This document shows, in pieces, positions 10,985-19,862 of a stretch of 64,000 bases of DNA. The DNA comes from Atopobium sp. oral taxon 416 (GTDB lineage Bacteria > Actinomycetota > Coriobacteriia > Coriobacteriales > Atopobiaceae), in NCBI RefSeq assembly GCF_018128285.1, contig NZ_CP072380.1, forward strand, positions 1,426,001-1,490,000, given 5' to 3'. A model generated the notes under the pieces. That model saw nothing but the letters and a program-made list of their open reading frames with translations, did no database searches and was not told where the DNA came from. The number at the start of each line of letters is the position of its first letter. Position 1 is the first letter of the stretch. Both the position numbers and the translations under genes were made by a program.

Positions 10985-11500
10985 GCGCTTCGCTATACCT
11001 CTATAGCCTAAAGTCTGCATAGCAGAACCTGTCATCTTCCCTTACGAGTGCATGTGCCACAGGATATGTCAGATACATTCTAAGCGATCGTCTCCACACC
11101 ATGCACAAGGCCACCTGCGGCATCCACGCCGATATGCGCCTTGTATCAGATACGCCAGGCTCCCCTTTCTTGGGCTGGTGCGCTTTAAGGGTTACGCGTA
11201 TGGTCCTTGTTCTTCGTGAAGCTTTAGGGCCCAGGTGAAGGTCGCATCCACCATGGAGCCGCCTCGCACCGTGATCCCTGCCTTTTCAAGCTTTTAAGTC
11301 CAGGCGCAAAGCACAAGCCTTGCCGAACTCCTCTCGCTTTAAGGCTATGGCGCATCTTCGCGCTCGTCGTCGCGTCTGGCACCTGCGCCTGCATGAGGTC
11401 TACGTGCACAGAAGCGCTGCCAGGAGTGGCAATCCAGGATAGCATCCTTAGGTTCTCTCGTCTTAAGAGAGCAAACATGACCTAAAGCAGGCTACATCCT
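10985..11500 (-). pseudogene. Internal fragment of an IS5-family transposase
   Basis: Read on the minus strand in shifting frames, this matches the middle of IS5-type transposases: DAILDCHSWQRFCA, then VPDATTSAKMRHSLKA (the PDxTT...FRH region), then GGSMVDATFTWALKL (the catalytic Asp motif VDAT), then AYRRGCRRW (relic of the HIGVDA motif). Stops and frameshifts are present throughout. The C-terminal DDE glutamate region is absent here; a separate fragment at 18368-18583 carries that part. A terminal inverted repeat lies at 11835-11852 on the N-terminal side, so the element end is preserved. Confidence 0.6.
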
Positions 11501-11684
11501 TACGCTTCGTCTTTGCAGCGCGCACATGCCTGACAAGAGCCTGTCTGTGGTAGCTGGTATCTACCAGTGCAATCCAGCTATCCCACACAACGATTACATC
11601 CATTTGCTCCAGGCGTGCCTCCCGCCCAGTCTTTCTCCTCAGACCTTAGGATTTAAGGTCTTAAAAGCTCATCTGTCTGTCCAT

Positions 11685-11745
11685 ATCTGTCTTTTGGATA
11701 TGCTGGAATGCGTGGATGTAGCTATACCATATCCAGAAGACAGAT
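11685..11745. repeat. Long imperfect hairpin
   Basis: Left arm ATCTGTCTTTTGGATATG (11685-11702) and right arm CATATCCAGAAGACAGAT (11728-11745) pair at 17 of 18 positions around a 25-base loop. It lies inside IS debris and has no T-run. It may be a second small inverted-repeat element; function unknown. Confidence 0.5.
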
Positions 11746-11834
11746 AGGCATCTATGTGGATATGGGCACTGCGTGGTTCGAGACATTTTGAGCCGATGTC
11801 ATACAGCGTGCGGCTCCACTGGCCTCATCGAGGC

Positions 11835-11856
11835 GAATTAATCATCGTTTCCTTAG
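11835..11856. repeat. IS5/MITE terminal inverted repeat with TTAG target
   Basis: GAATTAATCATCGTTTCC followed by TTAG. The same end sequence occurs at 18202-18220 (inverted), 18700-18721, 49845-49863 (inverted) and 49915-49936. Here it marks the outer end of the IS5 relic at 10985-11500. Confidence 0.7.
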
Positions 11857-12042
11857 GGCTTTTCATCTTGGGTAACGCTCGCGTTACCGTATGCTGTGGC
11901 GTTTTCAAGGAATACAGAAAAACGCCTATACTTTACGGTGCTGTGATGTTCATCCACAGTAGATAGTACGTATTGGTCAGATCGCCCCGTGAAACCCGGT
12001 AACCATTGGCCACGGCAGCCAAGAAGCGAAAGGAAGCCTTAC

Positions 12043-13710
12043 ATGGCAAAATCGGATATTGAAATCGCCCAAGAAATACCCATGCTTCCGATTACGGAAG
12101 TCGCTAAAAAAGCTGGTCTATCAGCTGATCAGCTTGAACTCTACGGTAACCACAAAGCCAAAGTCGATATTCGTTCCTTAAAGGATAAGCCACGTAAGGG
12201 TAAGGTCATCCTCGTCACCGCAATTAACCCCACGCCTGCCGGCGAGGGCAAGACCACAACTTCAGTCGGTCTGGAAGATGCGCTGTGTAAGCTCGGCAAA
12301 AACGCACTCCTGTGTTTGCGTGAGCCCTCCCTGGGCCCAGTCTTCGGTATCAAAGGTGGCGCCGCGGGTGGCGGCTATGCACAGGTCGTGCCGATGGAAG
12401 ACATCAACCTGCATTTCACCGGGGACTTTCATGCAATCGGGGCTGCAAACAACCTGTGTGCTGCGATGCTCGACAACCACATCAAGCAGGGCAATGAGCT
12501 CAATATCGACCCACGTCGGATCGTCTGGAAGCGCTGTGTCGATATGAACGACCGCCAGCTCAGAAATATCGTTGACGGTTTGGGCGGCGCCGCCAACGGC
12601 GAGCCACGTGAGGACGGCTTCGATATCACTGTCGCCTCTGAGGTGATGGCAGCATTCTGCCTCGCCACCGATCTGATGGATCTGAAGGCACGCTTGGGCC
12701 GCATGGTGATCGCCTATACCTTCGACAGAAAGCCGGTCACGGTCCACGATATCCACGCTGAGGGTGCAATGACTGCACTTCTGAAAGACGCAATCAAGCC
12801 GAACCTGGTACAGACGCTCGAGCACAACCCCGCGTTTGTCCATGGCGGTCCGTTTGCCAATATCGCCCACGGCTGTAACTCCGTTGAGGCCACGACGACC
12901 GCGATGAAGCTCGCCGACTATGTGGTGACAGAAGCCGGTTTCGGTGCTGACTTGGGAGCAGAGAAATTCTTAGACATCAAGTGCCGCTACACGGGCATCA
13001 AACCGTTCGCAGTCGTAATGGTCGCTACGGTGCGGGCGCTTAAGTACAACGGCGGCGTGAAGAAAGAGAACCTCGGCAAAGAGAACATCGAAGCGCTCAA
13101 GCAAGGTATCCCGAACCTGATCCGTCACGTCTCCAACATCCGGGACATCTACGACCTGCCATGCGTCGTCGCAATCAACGCCTTCCCGACGGACACCAAA
13201 GCTGAGCTCGATGCGGTGGCAGAGGAGTGCCACAAAATCGGCGTCGAGTGTGCGCTCTCTGAGGTGTGGGCAAAAGGCAGCGAGGGTGGCATCGCCCTAG
13301 CTAAGGAAGTCCTCAAGCTCTGCGAGCAGCCTTCTGAGCTGCACTATGCCTACGACTTGGATGAGTCCATTGAGCAGAAGATCACCGATATCGCGCAGAA
13401 GGTCTACCACGCTGATGGTGTTGAGTTCACCCCGAAGGCTAGAAGACAGATGCAGCAGCTCGACGATCAAGGCTTTGGCGACCTCCCGATCTGCATCGCA
13501 AAGACGCAGTACTCCTTCACCGACGACCAGTACAAGCTGGGTGCCCCGACTGGATTCACCATCACCGTCCGCAACCTCAAGGTCTCCGCAGGCGCCGGCT
13601 TTATCGTTGCCTTGACAGGGAATATAATGACGATGCCGGGATTGCCGAAGCGGCCTGCAGCAGAGAAGATCGACGTCACCGAAGACGGCAGAATCGTCGG
13701 TCTGTTCTAA
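12043..13710 (+). CDS. fhs: Formate--tetrahydrofolate ligase
   Basis: ATP-dependent synthesis of 10-formyl-THF from formate and THF, an entry to one-carbon metabolism. The 555-residue product has the normal family length, a P-loop-like segment [14 protein letters not shown] near residue 70, [20 protein letters not shown], and the conserved end [15 protein letters not shown]. The start is ATG 12043 ([11 protein letters not shown]) because AAAGGAAG lies six bases upstream; an upstream in-frame GTG (11989) precedes the ribosome-binding site. It opens the one-carbon block fhs-fchA-folD-folE-folC. It lies just downstream of IS debris, so its promoter may have been rearranged; no clear promoter or riboswitch was found in 11857-12042. 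Confidence 0.97.
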   Translation: MAKSDIEIAQEIPMLPITEVAKKAGLSADQLELYGNHKAKVDIRSLKDKPRKGKVILVTAINPTPAGEGKTTTSVGLEDALCKLGKNALLCLREPSLGPVFGIKGGAAGGGYAQVVPMEDINLHFTGDFHAIGAANNLCAAMLDNHIKQGNELNIDPRRIVWKRCVDMNDRQLRNIVDGLGGAANGEPREDGFDITVASEVMAAFCLATDLMDLKARLGRMVIAYTFDRKPVTVHDIHAEGAMTALLKDAIKPNLVQTLEHNPAFVHGGPFANIAHGCNSVEATTTAMKLADYVVTEAGFGADLGAEKFLDIKCRYTGIKPFAVVMVATVRALKYNGGVKKENLGKENIEALKQGIPNLIRHVSNIRDIYDLPCVVAINAFPTDTKAELDAVAEECHKIGVECALSEVWAKGSEGGIALAKEVLKLCEQPSELHYAYDLDESIEQKITDIAQKVYHADGVEFTPKARRQMQQLDDQGFGDLPICIAKTQYSFTDDQYKLGAPTGFTITVRNLKVSAGAGFIVALTGNIMTMPGLPKRPAAEKIDVTEDGRIVGLF

Positions 13711-13824
13711 ATTACCTAGGCAAAAATAGCGGATTGACACGCTGAGGGGTAGCATGCTCACGTTTGAGATGAGTGTGCTCTCTAGGTGTGGGTTGTCCGA
13801 TTGACGAGAAAAAGAAACAATACT

Positions 13825-14475
13825 GTGTCACACGATTCATTTCAGGAACACTCGGTTACCGAGCTCACGGATGCGTTGGCCTCCCGAGAGCCGACACCGG
13901 GCGGTGGTGTTGCGAGCGCCACAGCGGCGGCGGTAGCAGTCGCCTTGGGTGAGATGGTAACAAGGCTCACGGCCAACAAAAAGGGCTATGAAAACGCCCA
14001 GGAGGCGCTCAGGGAGTACCTTCCGAAGCTCGAAGCTATCCGTGCCCGTCTCTTAGAGCTGGCGGATGAGGATGGGAAAGCTTTTATCCCGCTTTCCAAA
14101 GCGTACAAGCTGCCACGTAAAACCGAAGAGGAAAAAGCCTATCGGAACTCGGTGCTCGAGGAAGCTCTCAGGCGCGCCTGCGAGCCACCGGAGTACATGA
14201 TGGAGACGATCTGCGAAGCCATAGATATAGTCGATGACCTGACACGGATTGGCTCAACCATGCTCATGAGCGATGTAGGCGCTGCGGCGACACTGCTCTC
14301 CTCGGCACTGCGTGCCGCCTGCCTCAATGTTTTTATCAATGCGCGGTCTATGAAAGACACTGACTACGCAACTGGATTGGTTTCACGTACGCAGTCGATG
14401 CTCGAAGACGGTTGCAATAAAGCGGATGCTGCATATACACGGGTAGAGAGAGGGATCAGATGGCGGAAAAACTAA
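13825..14475 (+). CDS. fchA: Methenyl-THF cyclohydrolase / cyclodeaminase family protein
   Basis: Homologue of the C-terminal cyclodeaminase domain of FtcD and of clostridial FchA, which interconverts 5,10-methenyl-THF and 10-formyl-THF. The diagnostic N-terminal motif EPTPGGGVASATAAA is present, followed by a helical bundle of the right length (216 residues). The start is uncertain: GTG 13825 (VSHDSFQEHSV) gives the typical family length, whereas GTG 13786 or TTG 13801 would add 8-13 residues without a better ribosome-binding site. It overlaps folD by 16 bases, so translation is coupled. Because FolD usually also has cyclohydrolase activity, FchA may be partly redundant or may improve flux next to Fhs. 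Confidence 0.85.
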   Translation: MSHDSFQEHSVTELTDALASREPTPGGGVASATAAAVAVALGEMVTRLTANKKGYENAQEALREYLPKLEAIRARLLELADEDGKAFIPLSKAYKLPRKTEEEKAYRNSVLEEALRRACEPPEYMMETICEAIDIVDDLTRIGSTMLMSDVGAAATLLSSALRAACLNVFINARSMKDTDYATGLVSRTQSMLEDGCNKADAAYTRVERGIRWRKN

Positions 14476-15314
14476 AGGGCACGACGGTCAGTCGCAGTCT
14501 GATAGAGGATCTCTCTGCACGTATGGGAAAGTTAAGCCAGCAGAGCATTGTCCCAAAGCTTGCCTTTATCCGTGTGGGGGAGCGTCCGGAGGATCTCACC
14601 TATCAGAAGATGGTGACCAAACGCTGCGCAAAGCTCGGTATCCAAACCGAACTGCATGCCTTTGCAGAAGATGCCTCCCAGGAAGCCATCGCGCAGGCGA
14701 TTGAGGAGATCAATCACGATGATACGGTCAGCGGCTGCCTGATGTTTCGGCCGTTGCCGAAACGCTTCGATGAGGAAGCACTGATCAAGCTCCTCGACCC
14801 CAAGAAGGATATGGATGGAATCACACCAGCTTCACTCTATGGTGTCGTGACAGGACAGCAGGTGGGCTTTTCGCCTTGCACCGCAGAAGGTATCACCACG
14901 CTGCTCGATTATTACCACGTTCCTATCTGTGGTGCCCGCGTTGTGGTTGTAGGCAGATCGTTGGTGATCGGCAAGCCGGTGGCGAATCTGCTCCTGAGCC
15001 GTGACGCAACGGTGACCATCTGCCACAGCAGAACACGTGACCTCAATGTATTGACGCGTCAGGCGGATATTTTGATTGTGGCCACGGGGCATCCGAAGAT
15101 GATTGGGACTGCAGGGCTTGCTGCGGGCCAGGTGGTTATCGATGTCGGAATGAACTGGGACGAACAAACCAAACGGTTCGTCGGGGATGTCGATGAGGAA
15201 GCCGCAGAACAGATTGTGAAAGCCTACACGCCGGTCCCCGGTGGGGTCGGTGCAACAACCACGGCGATTCTGATGAAGCATGTGGTCGAGGCAGCAGAGA
15301 GAGGGATTGCATAG
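14460..15314 (+). CDS. folD: Bifunctional methylene-THF dehydrogenase / methenyl-THF cyclohydrolase
   Basis: NAD(P)-linked oxidation of 5,10-methylene-THF and its cyclohydrolysis to 10-formyl-THF. The 284-residue product has the family signatures YQKMVTKRCAKLGI (catalytic Lys region near residue 50), the loop DMDGITP, the Rossmann motif VVVGRSLVIGKP, and the C-terminal PVPGGVGATTTAILM. The ATG at 14460 lies inside fchA and is preceded by GAGAGAGGG. It links Fhs/FchA to the methylene-THF pool used by ThyA (50.5 kb) and is followed four bases later by folE. Confidence 0.96.
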   Translation: MAEKLKGTTVSRSLIEDLSARMGKLSQQSIVPKLAFIRVGERPEDLTYQKMVTKRCAKLGIQTELHAFAEDASQEAIAQAIEEINHDDTVSGCLMFRPLPKRFDEEALIKLLDPKKDMDGITPASLYGVVTGQQVGFSPCTAEGITTLLDYYHVPICGARVVVVGRSLVIGKPVANLLLSRDATVTICHSRTRDLNVLTRQADILIVATGHPKMIGTAGLAAGQVVIDVGMNWDEQTKRFVGDVDEEAAEQIVKAYTPVPGGVGATTTAILMKHVVEAAERGIA

Positions 15315-15318
15315 ATAC

Positions 15319-15984
15319 ATGAGCGAATCTTCTACAACGAGGCCATCTCCTGAGACGGACAAGCGCGACCGGTACGGCCGTCCGCTAAATGATCAGGGCT
15401 TTGCGGCGCTCGATAAACAAGGCGTCGAGAATGCGGTCCATGATTTCCTCTTTGCGATCGGAGAAGACCCCGAGCGTGAGGGATTGAAAGGGACTCCAGA
15501 GCGCGTTGCCCGGGCTACCCAGGAACTCATGTCCGGTATGTATGAGGTGCCGCAGGCTCACTTAGAGAGACAGTTTGACGAGGAGGATGACGGACTTGTC
15601 GTCGTGAGGGACATTCCCTTCACCTCTTTCTGCGAGCATCACATTCTGCCCTTTGTGGGAGCTGCCAGCATTGTCTATCTGCCCCGCGGTGGGAAGATCG
15701 TAGGACTCTCCAAGATGGGGCGCCTGGTCGAAGGCTACGCTCATCGCCTGCAGGTCCAAGAGCGCTTGACCCATCAGATTGCGGATGCAGTGATGGAGGA
15801 GCTGAACCCACAGGGTGTCCTCGTAGTACTGCGGGCTACCCACAGCTGCATGGTACTGCGCGGCATCAAATCAACCGGATCGACGACCGTGACCTCTGCT
15901 GTCAAAGGCTGCCTTGCCAAGGATCCGGACTTACGGCAGCAGGCCTTGTTACTGATCAGTCTTCCGAAGAGTCACACAATCTAG
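15319..15984 (+). CDS. folE: GTP cyclohydrolase I
   Basis: First step of folate (dihydroneopterin triphosphate) synthesis from GTP. The 221-residue product has the zinc ligands in CEHHILPF (Cys105, His108) and CMVLRGIKS (Cys177), and the GTP-binding segment VGLSKMGRLVEGYAHRLQVQ. Chosen start ATG 15319 is four bases after the folD stop; an in-frame ATG at 15280 would lie inside folD. The first ~30 residues are an extra polar tail before the conserved core. Later pathway genes folB, folK and folP are not visible in the window. Confidence 0.96.
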   Translation: MSESSTTRPSPETDKRDRYGRPLNDQGFAALDKQGVENAVHDFLFAIGEDPEREGLKGTPERVARATQELMSGMYEVPQAHLERQFDEEDDGLVVVRDIPFTSFCEHHILPFVGAASIVYLPRGGKIVGLSKMGRLVEGYAHRLQVQERLTHQIADAVMEELNPQGVLVVLRATHSCMVLRGIKSTGSTTVTSAVKGCLAKDPDLRQQALLLISLPKSHTI

Positions 15985-15996
15985 GGGGTTTGTTCT

Positions 15997-17424
15997 ATGC
16001 CATACCGTGTACCATTTGAGGTGCCACATCTTTCCTATACTGAGGCAATCGAAACCCTGAATGCCACGAAGCGCTTTGGGATCCAACCTTTGCTTGAGTC
16101 AGTTTCGGACATGCTGATTGAAGCCGGGAATCCTGATCTTGCCTATGACAACGTGCAGATTGCAGGGACCAATGGGAAAACCTCTACAGCTCGCTACACC
16201 GCTGCTTTGCTGATGGGGGAAGGGAAGAGGACCGCCCTTTATACTTCACCTGAGCTTGTACACATGCCTGAACGAATGGAGATCCAAGGGAAGCCGATCT
16301 CACAAGATCTCTTTGCCTGGGGCATCTCAGTAGCGACGACTGCAGCGCGGCGCGTCAATGCACGGCGCTGCGAGGCACACCAGCACCCTTACGATGTCAC
16401 CGAGTTTGACCTTCTGACTGTTGGAGCTCTTGCAACCTTCGCCCATGAAGGCGTCGAGGGCGCGGTGCTGGAATGCGGCATGGGTGGCCGCTGGGATGCT
16501 ACAAGCGCTTCTAAGTCAATCAAGTCAGTTGGAATCACCGGCATCGGGATGGACCACATGGCGATCCTGGGAGATACCCTCGAGAAGATTGCGGGTGAGA
16601 AAGCCACAATCATCAAACCTGGGAGAAGCTGTGTTTTAGGTGTCGGTACTGCGACCCCTGACAGCGTTGAGGATGTCTTCTTAAATCAAGCGCGTGCTGC
16701 CCACGTGACGCCGCTGCTGTTGCGTCCTGAGAAGCTCTCAGACGCGGCAGGGGAGATGCATCCGGGTACTCCACGCCCCCACAAAGACCTCCCTCATGCA
16801 AGTTACCGCATCGTAGATAGGCCTGACCGCTTAGGCGGCCCCCTCATTCTCAACGTCGATACCCCGCGGGCACACTATCAGGAATTGGGTGCGCTCAAAC
16901 CTGCCTATCAGGCAGCAAATATCGCTGAGGCGATCTGCCTTGCAGAGAACTATCTTGATCGTGCCCTCGACCCCGACAAAGCCTATGACTCAATCGTGAG
17001 CTGCCCCACACCGGGCCGGTTAGATCTCGTGAAGTCCACGCCGGTAGTGCTCGTCGATGCCTGCCACAACCCTCAGTCAGTCGATACTTTCCTGACCGCA
17101 ATGGATGGGATGGAGCCCGATGTGGACAGACGGCCCCAGCTGCTCTGCGCAGTGCTGAAGGATAAGGATGTAGAGGGTATCGTCAGGCGTCTAGCCCCTG
17201 CGTTCCCCTCAGTGAGCGTCACCCAGACTTCCTCACCGCGTGCACTGCCAGCAGAAGAGCTTGGTAAGGTCTTCGAGGAGAATGGGATGAAGCCGAAGCA
17301 TGTCTTTGTCTCGGTGCCTGAAGCCGTGAAAGCACTGAGTAACGAGAGCTATGTCGCCTGTGGATCAATTACGACGGCAGGCGAGGTGGCGGGGCTCGTG
17401 TGCCCAAAGCGTTACGAACCCTAA
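15997..17424 (+). CDS. folC: Folylpolyglutamate synthase / dihydrofolate synthase
   Basis: Mur-ligase-type ATPase that adds glutamate to dihydropteroate and/or folates. The 475-residue product has the P-loop GTNGKTSTARYT (near residue 56), the conserved ALYTSPELVHMPERM region, the Mur-ligase EcGMGGRWDATS motif and the glutamate-ligase domain beginning PTPGRLDLVKSTPVVLVDACHNP. Slightly longer than most bacterial FolC. It ends the one-carbon operon. An ISL3 element begins one or two bases after its TAA stop, and the C-terminus CPKRYEP looks complete, so the insertion appears to have spared the gene. Confidence 0.95.
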   Translation: MPYRVPFEVPHLSYTEAIETLNATKRFGIQPLLESVSDMLIEAGNPDLAYDNVQIAGTNGKTSTARYTAALLMGEGKRTALYTSPELVHMPERMEIQGKPISQDLFAWGISVATTAARRVNARRCEAHQHPYDVTEFDLLTVGALATFAHEGVEGAVLECGMGGRWDATSASKSIKSVGITGIGMDHMAILGDTLEKIAGEKATIIKPGRSCVLGVGTATPDSVEDVFLNQARAAHVTPLLLRPEKLSDAAGEMHPGTPRPHKDLPHASYRIVDRPDRLGGPLILNVDTPRAHYQELGALKPAYQAANIAEAICLAENYLDRALDPDKAYDSIVSCPTPGRLDLVKSTPVVLVDACHNPQSVDTFLTAMDGMEPDVDRRPQLLCAVLKDKDVEGIVRRLAPAFPSVSVTQTSSPRALPAEELGKVFEENGMKPKHVFVSVPEAVKALSNESYVACGSITTAGEVAGLVCPKRYEP

Positions 17425-17442
17425 ATGGGCTCCTCGCGGTCT

Positions 17443-17757
17443 CTAGTGGGTAGCGCATGCAAGCTGACTCTGGGCCGTAAAGTTGAGTTTCCCAGTCTGA
17501 GGAAGATCATCGTCCTGAAGTAGACCGTGTTCCTGAAGCCCCTGGCAGCGCTTTCCGCTGACTGGATGAGGGAGTTGAGCCCTTCGAGAAACGAGTTGGT
17601 GGAGCCCTTCCTCTGCCAGTTGAGGATTCCCTCCTGTTCCTTCCTGAGGGTCTTGGCTACCCTCTTCATCTCGACTGAGCTGTAAGCCTTTGGTGGACAG
17701 GAGGACGCCAGCAACTGGTGGCAAGTATCCTTTGCCCAGATGCTCACCCAACACCAC
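17443..17757 (-). pseudogene. C-terminal fragment of ISL3-family transposase
   Basis: Two overlapping minus-strand frames read KRVAKTLRKEQEGILNW, TNSFLEGLNSLIQSA, ARGFRNTVYF. This is the conserved end of ISL3 transposases (TNxxxEGxNxxIQxxxRxARGYRN). The same segment occurs at 57949-58200 with clear similarity. N-terminal and DDE parts are missing here. The fragment cannot be functional. Confidence 0.75.
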
Positions 17758-17879
17758 CTATAGATTTAAGCCATGAGATGTCAGTGAGTGCAAGTAAGGC
17801 AGAAGAAGGCAAAGTCGAAGTCGAAGCTTCCCAGGCAGTATATAGATGAGTAGCGCTTAAAGGCTACCAGTGCTGCGGC

Positions 17880-18115
17880 AAAGCCAGGCAGGCAGACCTA
17901 AAGAGAAGCATCAGGGCGTGCGCCAAGAAGCTTGAGGTCAGTGACAAGACCTTAGATGAGTGGGTTATCAAGTACGAAAAGATCAGGAAAGCTCACCTAA
18001 GCCAGGGCCAAAGAGCAAAAGAAGCCAGATGAGGCGTTAAGACGCATCAGGGAGTTTGCAGGCGGCACCGAGCCCCTAAAGAAGCGGCAGGCCTCTTCTC
18101 CAGGAGCTTGGGCAA
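17880..18115 (+). pseudogene. IS3-family OrfA remnant
   Basis: The plus strand encodes a helix-turn-helix OrfA-like segment (KRSIRACAKKLEVSDKTLDE, WVIKYEKIRKAHLSQGQ), then after a stop and frameshift DEALRRIREFAGGTEPLKKR, the leucine-zipper-like tail usual in OrfA. About 75 codons in two frames; no OrfB follows. Confidence 0.5.
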
Positions 18116-18198
18116 AGGACAGCTTGTGGCTCACGTTAGAAAGAGGCGCCCTACAGTATCTCGGCGATGGCCCACGCGCGTTTGGCGCAGAGCAGCTC

Positions 18199-18583
18199 TA
18201 GGGAAACGATGATTAATGCCCCATAACGTGTTAAAGGGGACCGACCACACAGCCTTTCTAGGCCGGTATGTGGGAAAGGCAGGGAAGGATGCTCATCCAG
18301 CATGTACAGGAGCCGCCATCCTGGCATTTATCCTGCCGCATGCACCGCAATAAGGCTCCATGATAGATCAAGCGGCTCTGGGAGCCGGGAGGTGCAGCCT
18401 GCCGGCAAAAGATGCACATGGGTAAGGTTTGCAAGGGCGAGAGAGACTCGAGTGTGCAGGTATCTTCTCTATCCCCCTGTAGCGCTTCCTTAAGGGGTCG
18501 AAGCGCCGCTTCACGATAAGGAAGGGATGCTCTACCTTTGAGCGGCCGGATGCCTTCCTGGACTCGATACCTTTCTCGGACAA
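18199..18583 (-). pseudogene. IS5-family transposase C-terminus with its terminal repeat
   Basis: Minus-strand residues GRSKVEHPFLIVKRRFDPLR followed by KRYRGIEKIPAHSS match the C-terminal DDE-glutamate region of IS5 transposases (KVEHPFRVIKRQFG, RYRGLAKN). The terminal inverted repeat GGAAACGATGATTAATGCC lies at 18202-18220, preceded by CTAG. The N-terminal side is cut near 18585, where the sequence switches to the ~45-base block shared with 10898-10945. Together with 10985-11856 it shows the two halves of what was probably one type of IS5 element. Confidence 0.6.
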
Positions 18584-18631
18584 GAGTGCGCAGGCAAGGC
18601 CCTCTATGGTCGAAGGCTTCCTTGCAACGCT

Positions 18632-18721
18632 TTAGGGAAACGAATGCCCATGCCGGCTGCGAAAGGCCACGTGGCTGATCCTCTTTGGCACATTATTGGG
18701 AATTAATCATCGTTTCCCTAG
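18632..18721. repeat. MITE copy (IS5-derived), left arm shortened
   Basis: TTAG + GGAAACGA ... ATTAATCATCGTTTCC + CTAG. The interior (GCGAAAGGCCACGTGGCTG ... TTTGGCACATTATTGGG) is closely similar to the copy at 49841-49936, but about eight bases of the left inverted repeat are missing. No coding capacity. Confidence 0.8.
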
Positions 18722-18975
18722 ACTGTCCCTTAGCCGCCATGTTGGAACACCGATGTTGGGACCGTGCATATGCACGCTATCTAAGGATATGAGAATGGGC
18801 AGGGATGCCCGCATGTCTCTCATGTTGCAGGACGCGTCCACAGCAGTATTCGCCGAATATCCTTCATCCCTGCAGTTTAGGGAGCCTTGTGGGCGCCTGT
18901 TTCGCGACCGCATTGCCACTTGACAGGGGTTTGGGACATATGAGAATCTTGCTGTCCCTTACATTGATGGGGCTT

Positions 18976-19152
18976 AGACCTCCCATTCGTCCCTAAGCCC
19001 CAGGGGACCTCTTAGAGAGCCTTGCCAGCATACCTGCCTTAAGCATCCATATCGCGCCTTAGAACCGAAGCCTTCCGTCGCCAAAACCCTGCTGTCCGGG
19101 CACCACGTGCTCAGGAATGCAGGAGTGCTACCCATCATAAGTAGCGAAGAGC
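18976..19152. repeat. 177-bp repeat: transposase-start end of ISL3 element
   Basis: Nearly the same sequence occurs at 58937-59112 (for example AGAGCCTTGCCAGCATACCT and GCAGGAGTGCTACCC are shared). Both end in the inverted repeat CATAAGTAGCGAAGAGCC. It is the non-coding 5' end of the ISL3 element and confirms that both loci had the same element. The stretch 18722-18975 before it shows no recognisable gene. Confidence 0.75.
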
Positions 19153-19319
19153 CCTTAAATCGGTGTTCGGGTTTATGAATTTGCCTAGTAAATGTTGCTG
19201 CTAACGAAGGGTCAAGGTGTATGACCATACAAAAGTTATATGATTGACTGCAATATTGCCTTTACAGTAATATCTTGTTTTAGGTTATTTAAACATCATT
19301 AAAGAAGGAGCACTGTAAC

Positions 19320-19751
19320 ATGCAAGAGCTTCTCGATCAGATCATTACCCCTGAGGTACGCATGGTGTTGTACTTAATGGTCGCCTGCGTCGTTATCCTC
19401 TACATCCTCTCAATCGTCTATGTTATCCGTGACGCACAGCGGCGTGGCGCTGAGCCCTGGTGGCTCTGGGCCATCATCTCGGTCATCCCGATCGTCGGCT
19501 TGCTTGCATACGTAATTCTGCGTCCGAGCTCCTATCTGGTTGACCGTGAGGAGCAGGATCTAGACATCGCCCTTCGTGAGCATCAGCTCTCTCACTACGG
19601 TGTGTGTCCGAAGTGTGGAACTCCGATCGACCGTGACTTCGTTGTGTGTCCCGTCTGCAATACGCAGGTCAGAAACGTGTGCCCGACTTGCCACCGTCCT
19701 CTGAACGCAGAGTGGAAGGTGTGCCCGTACTGCAGAACCCGTATCCAGTAG
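19320..19751 (+). CDS. Small membrane protein with double zinc ribbon
   Basis: 143 residues. Two hydrophobic segments (about 14-34 and 46-66, the second ending VGLLAYVILRPSS) resemble the short membrane hairpin found at the start of cardiolipin-synthase-like proteins. After a charged linker, four CxxC pairs follow (CPKCG, CPVC, CPTC, CPYC; about residues 96-139), which is a double zinc-ribbon. Function unknown; such proteins are common in Actinobacteria and Firmicutes and are thought to sense or scaffold at the membrane. An AAGGAG ribosome-binding site lies 9 bases before ATG. It is intact although IS debris lies on both sides, suggesting selection for it. A terminator follows. Confidence 0.85.
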   Translation: MQELLDQIITPEVRMVLYLMVACVVILYILSIVYVIRDAQRRGAEPWWLWAIISVIPIVGLLAYVILRPSSYLVDREEQDLDIALREHQLSHYGVCPKCGTPIDRDFVVCPVCNTQVRNVCPTCHRPLNAEWKVCPYCRTRIQ

Positions 19752-19778
19752 GAACAGTTTTTACATATGGTTGTTGAG

Positions 19779-19806
19779 CCTGTGTCCTTAAGGATGCGGG
19801 TTTTTT
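19779..19806 (+). terminator. Terminator after the zinc-ribbon gene
   Basis: CCTGTGTCC (19779-19787) pairs with GGATGCGGG (19792-19800) including G-T pairs, followed by six T (19801-19806). Strong intrinsic terminator. Confidence 0.8.
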
Positions 19807-19862
19807 CTTAGATCAATCGTGCATCTAAATCGTTTCTTCTTACTGGCGTATCCTCACTCCGA

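Larger units (their letters stand above)
17426..19152. mobile_element. Degraded ISL3-family element with nested IS fragments
   Basis: Left end GGCTCCTCGCGGTCTCTAGT (from 17426) and right end, read inverted, GGCTCTTCGCTACTTATGAT (ending at 19152) match each other and the ends of the copy at 57935-59112. Possible 8-bp target copies CCTAAATG and CTTAAATC flank it, which are 6 of 8 identical. Inside lie a C-terminal ISL3 transposase piece, an IS3 orfA relic, an IS5 end with its transposase C-terminus, and a MITE. The element is therefore an old insertion repeatedly invaded. It sits directly after folC and before the zinc-ribbon gene. Confidence 0.6.

Noticed and set aside
11857-12042. Possible ZTP (pfl) or THF riboswitch upstream of fhs (GTGAAACCCGGTAACC region)
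   Set aside because: The conserved pfl core and the CCGCCUGGGC element could not be found; pairing of CCGTG with CACGG alone is too weak.
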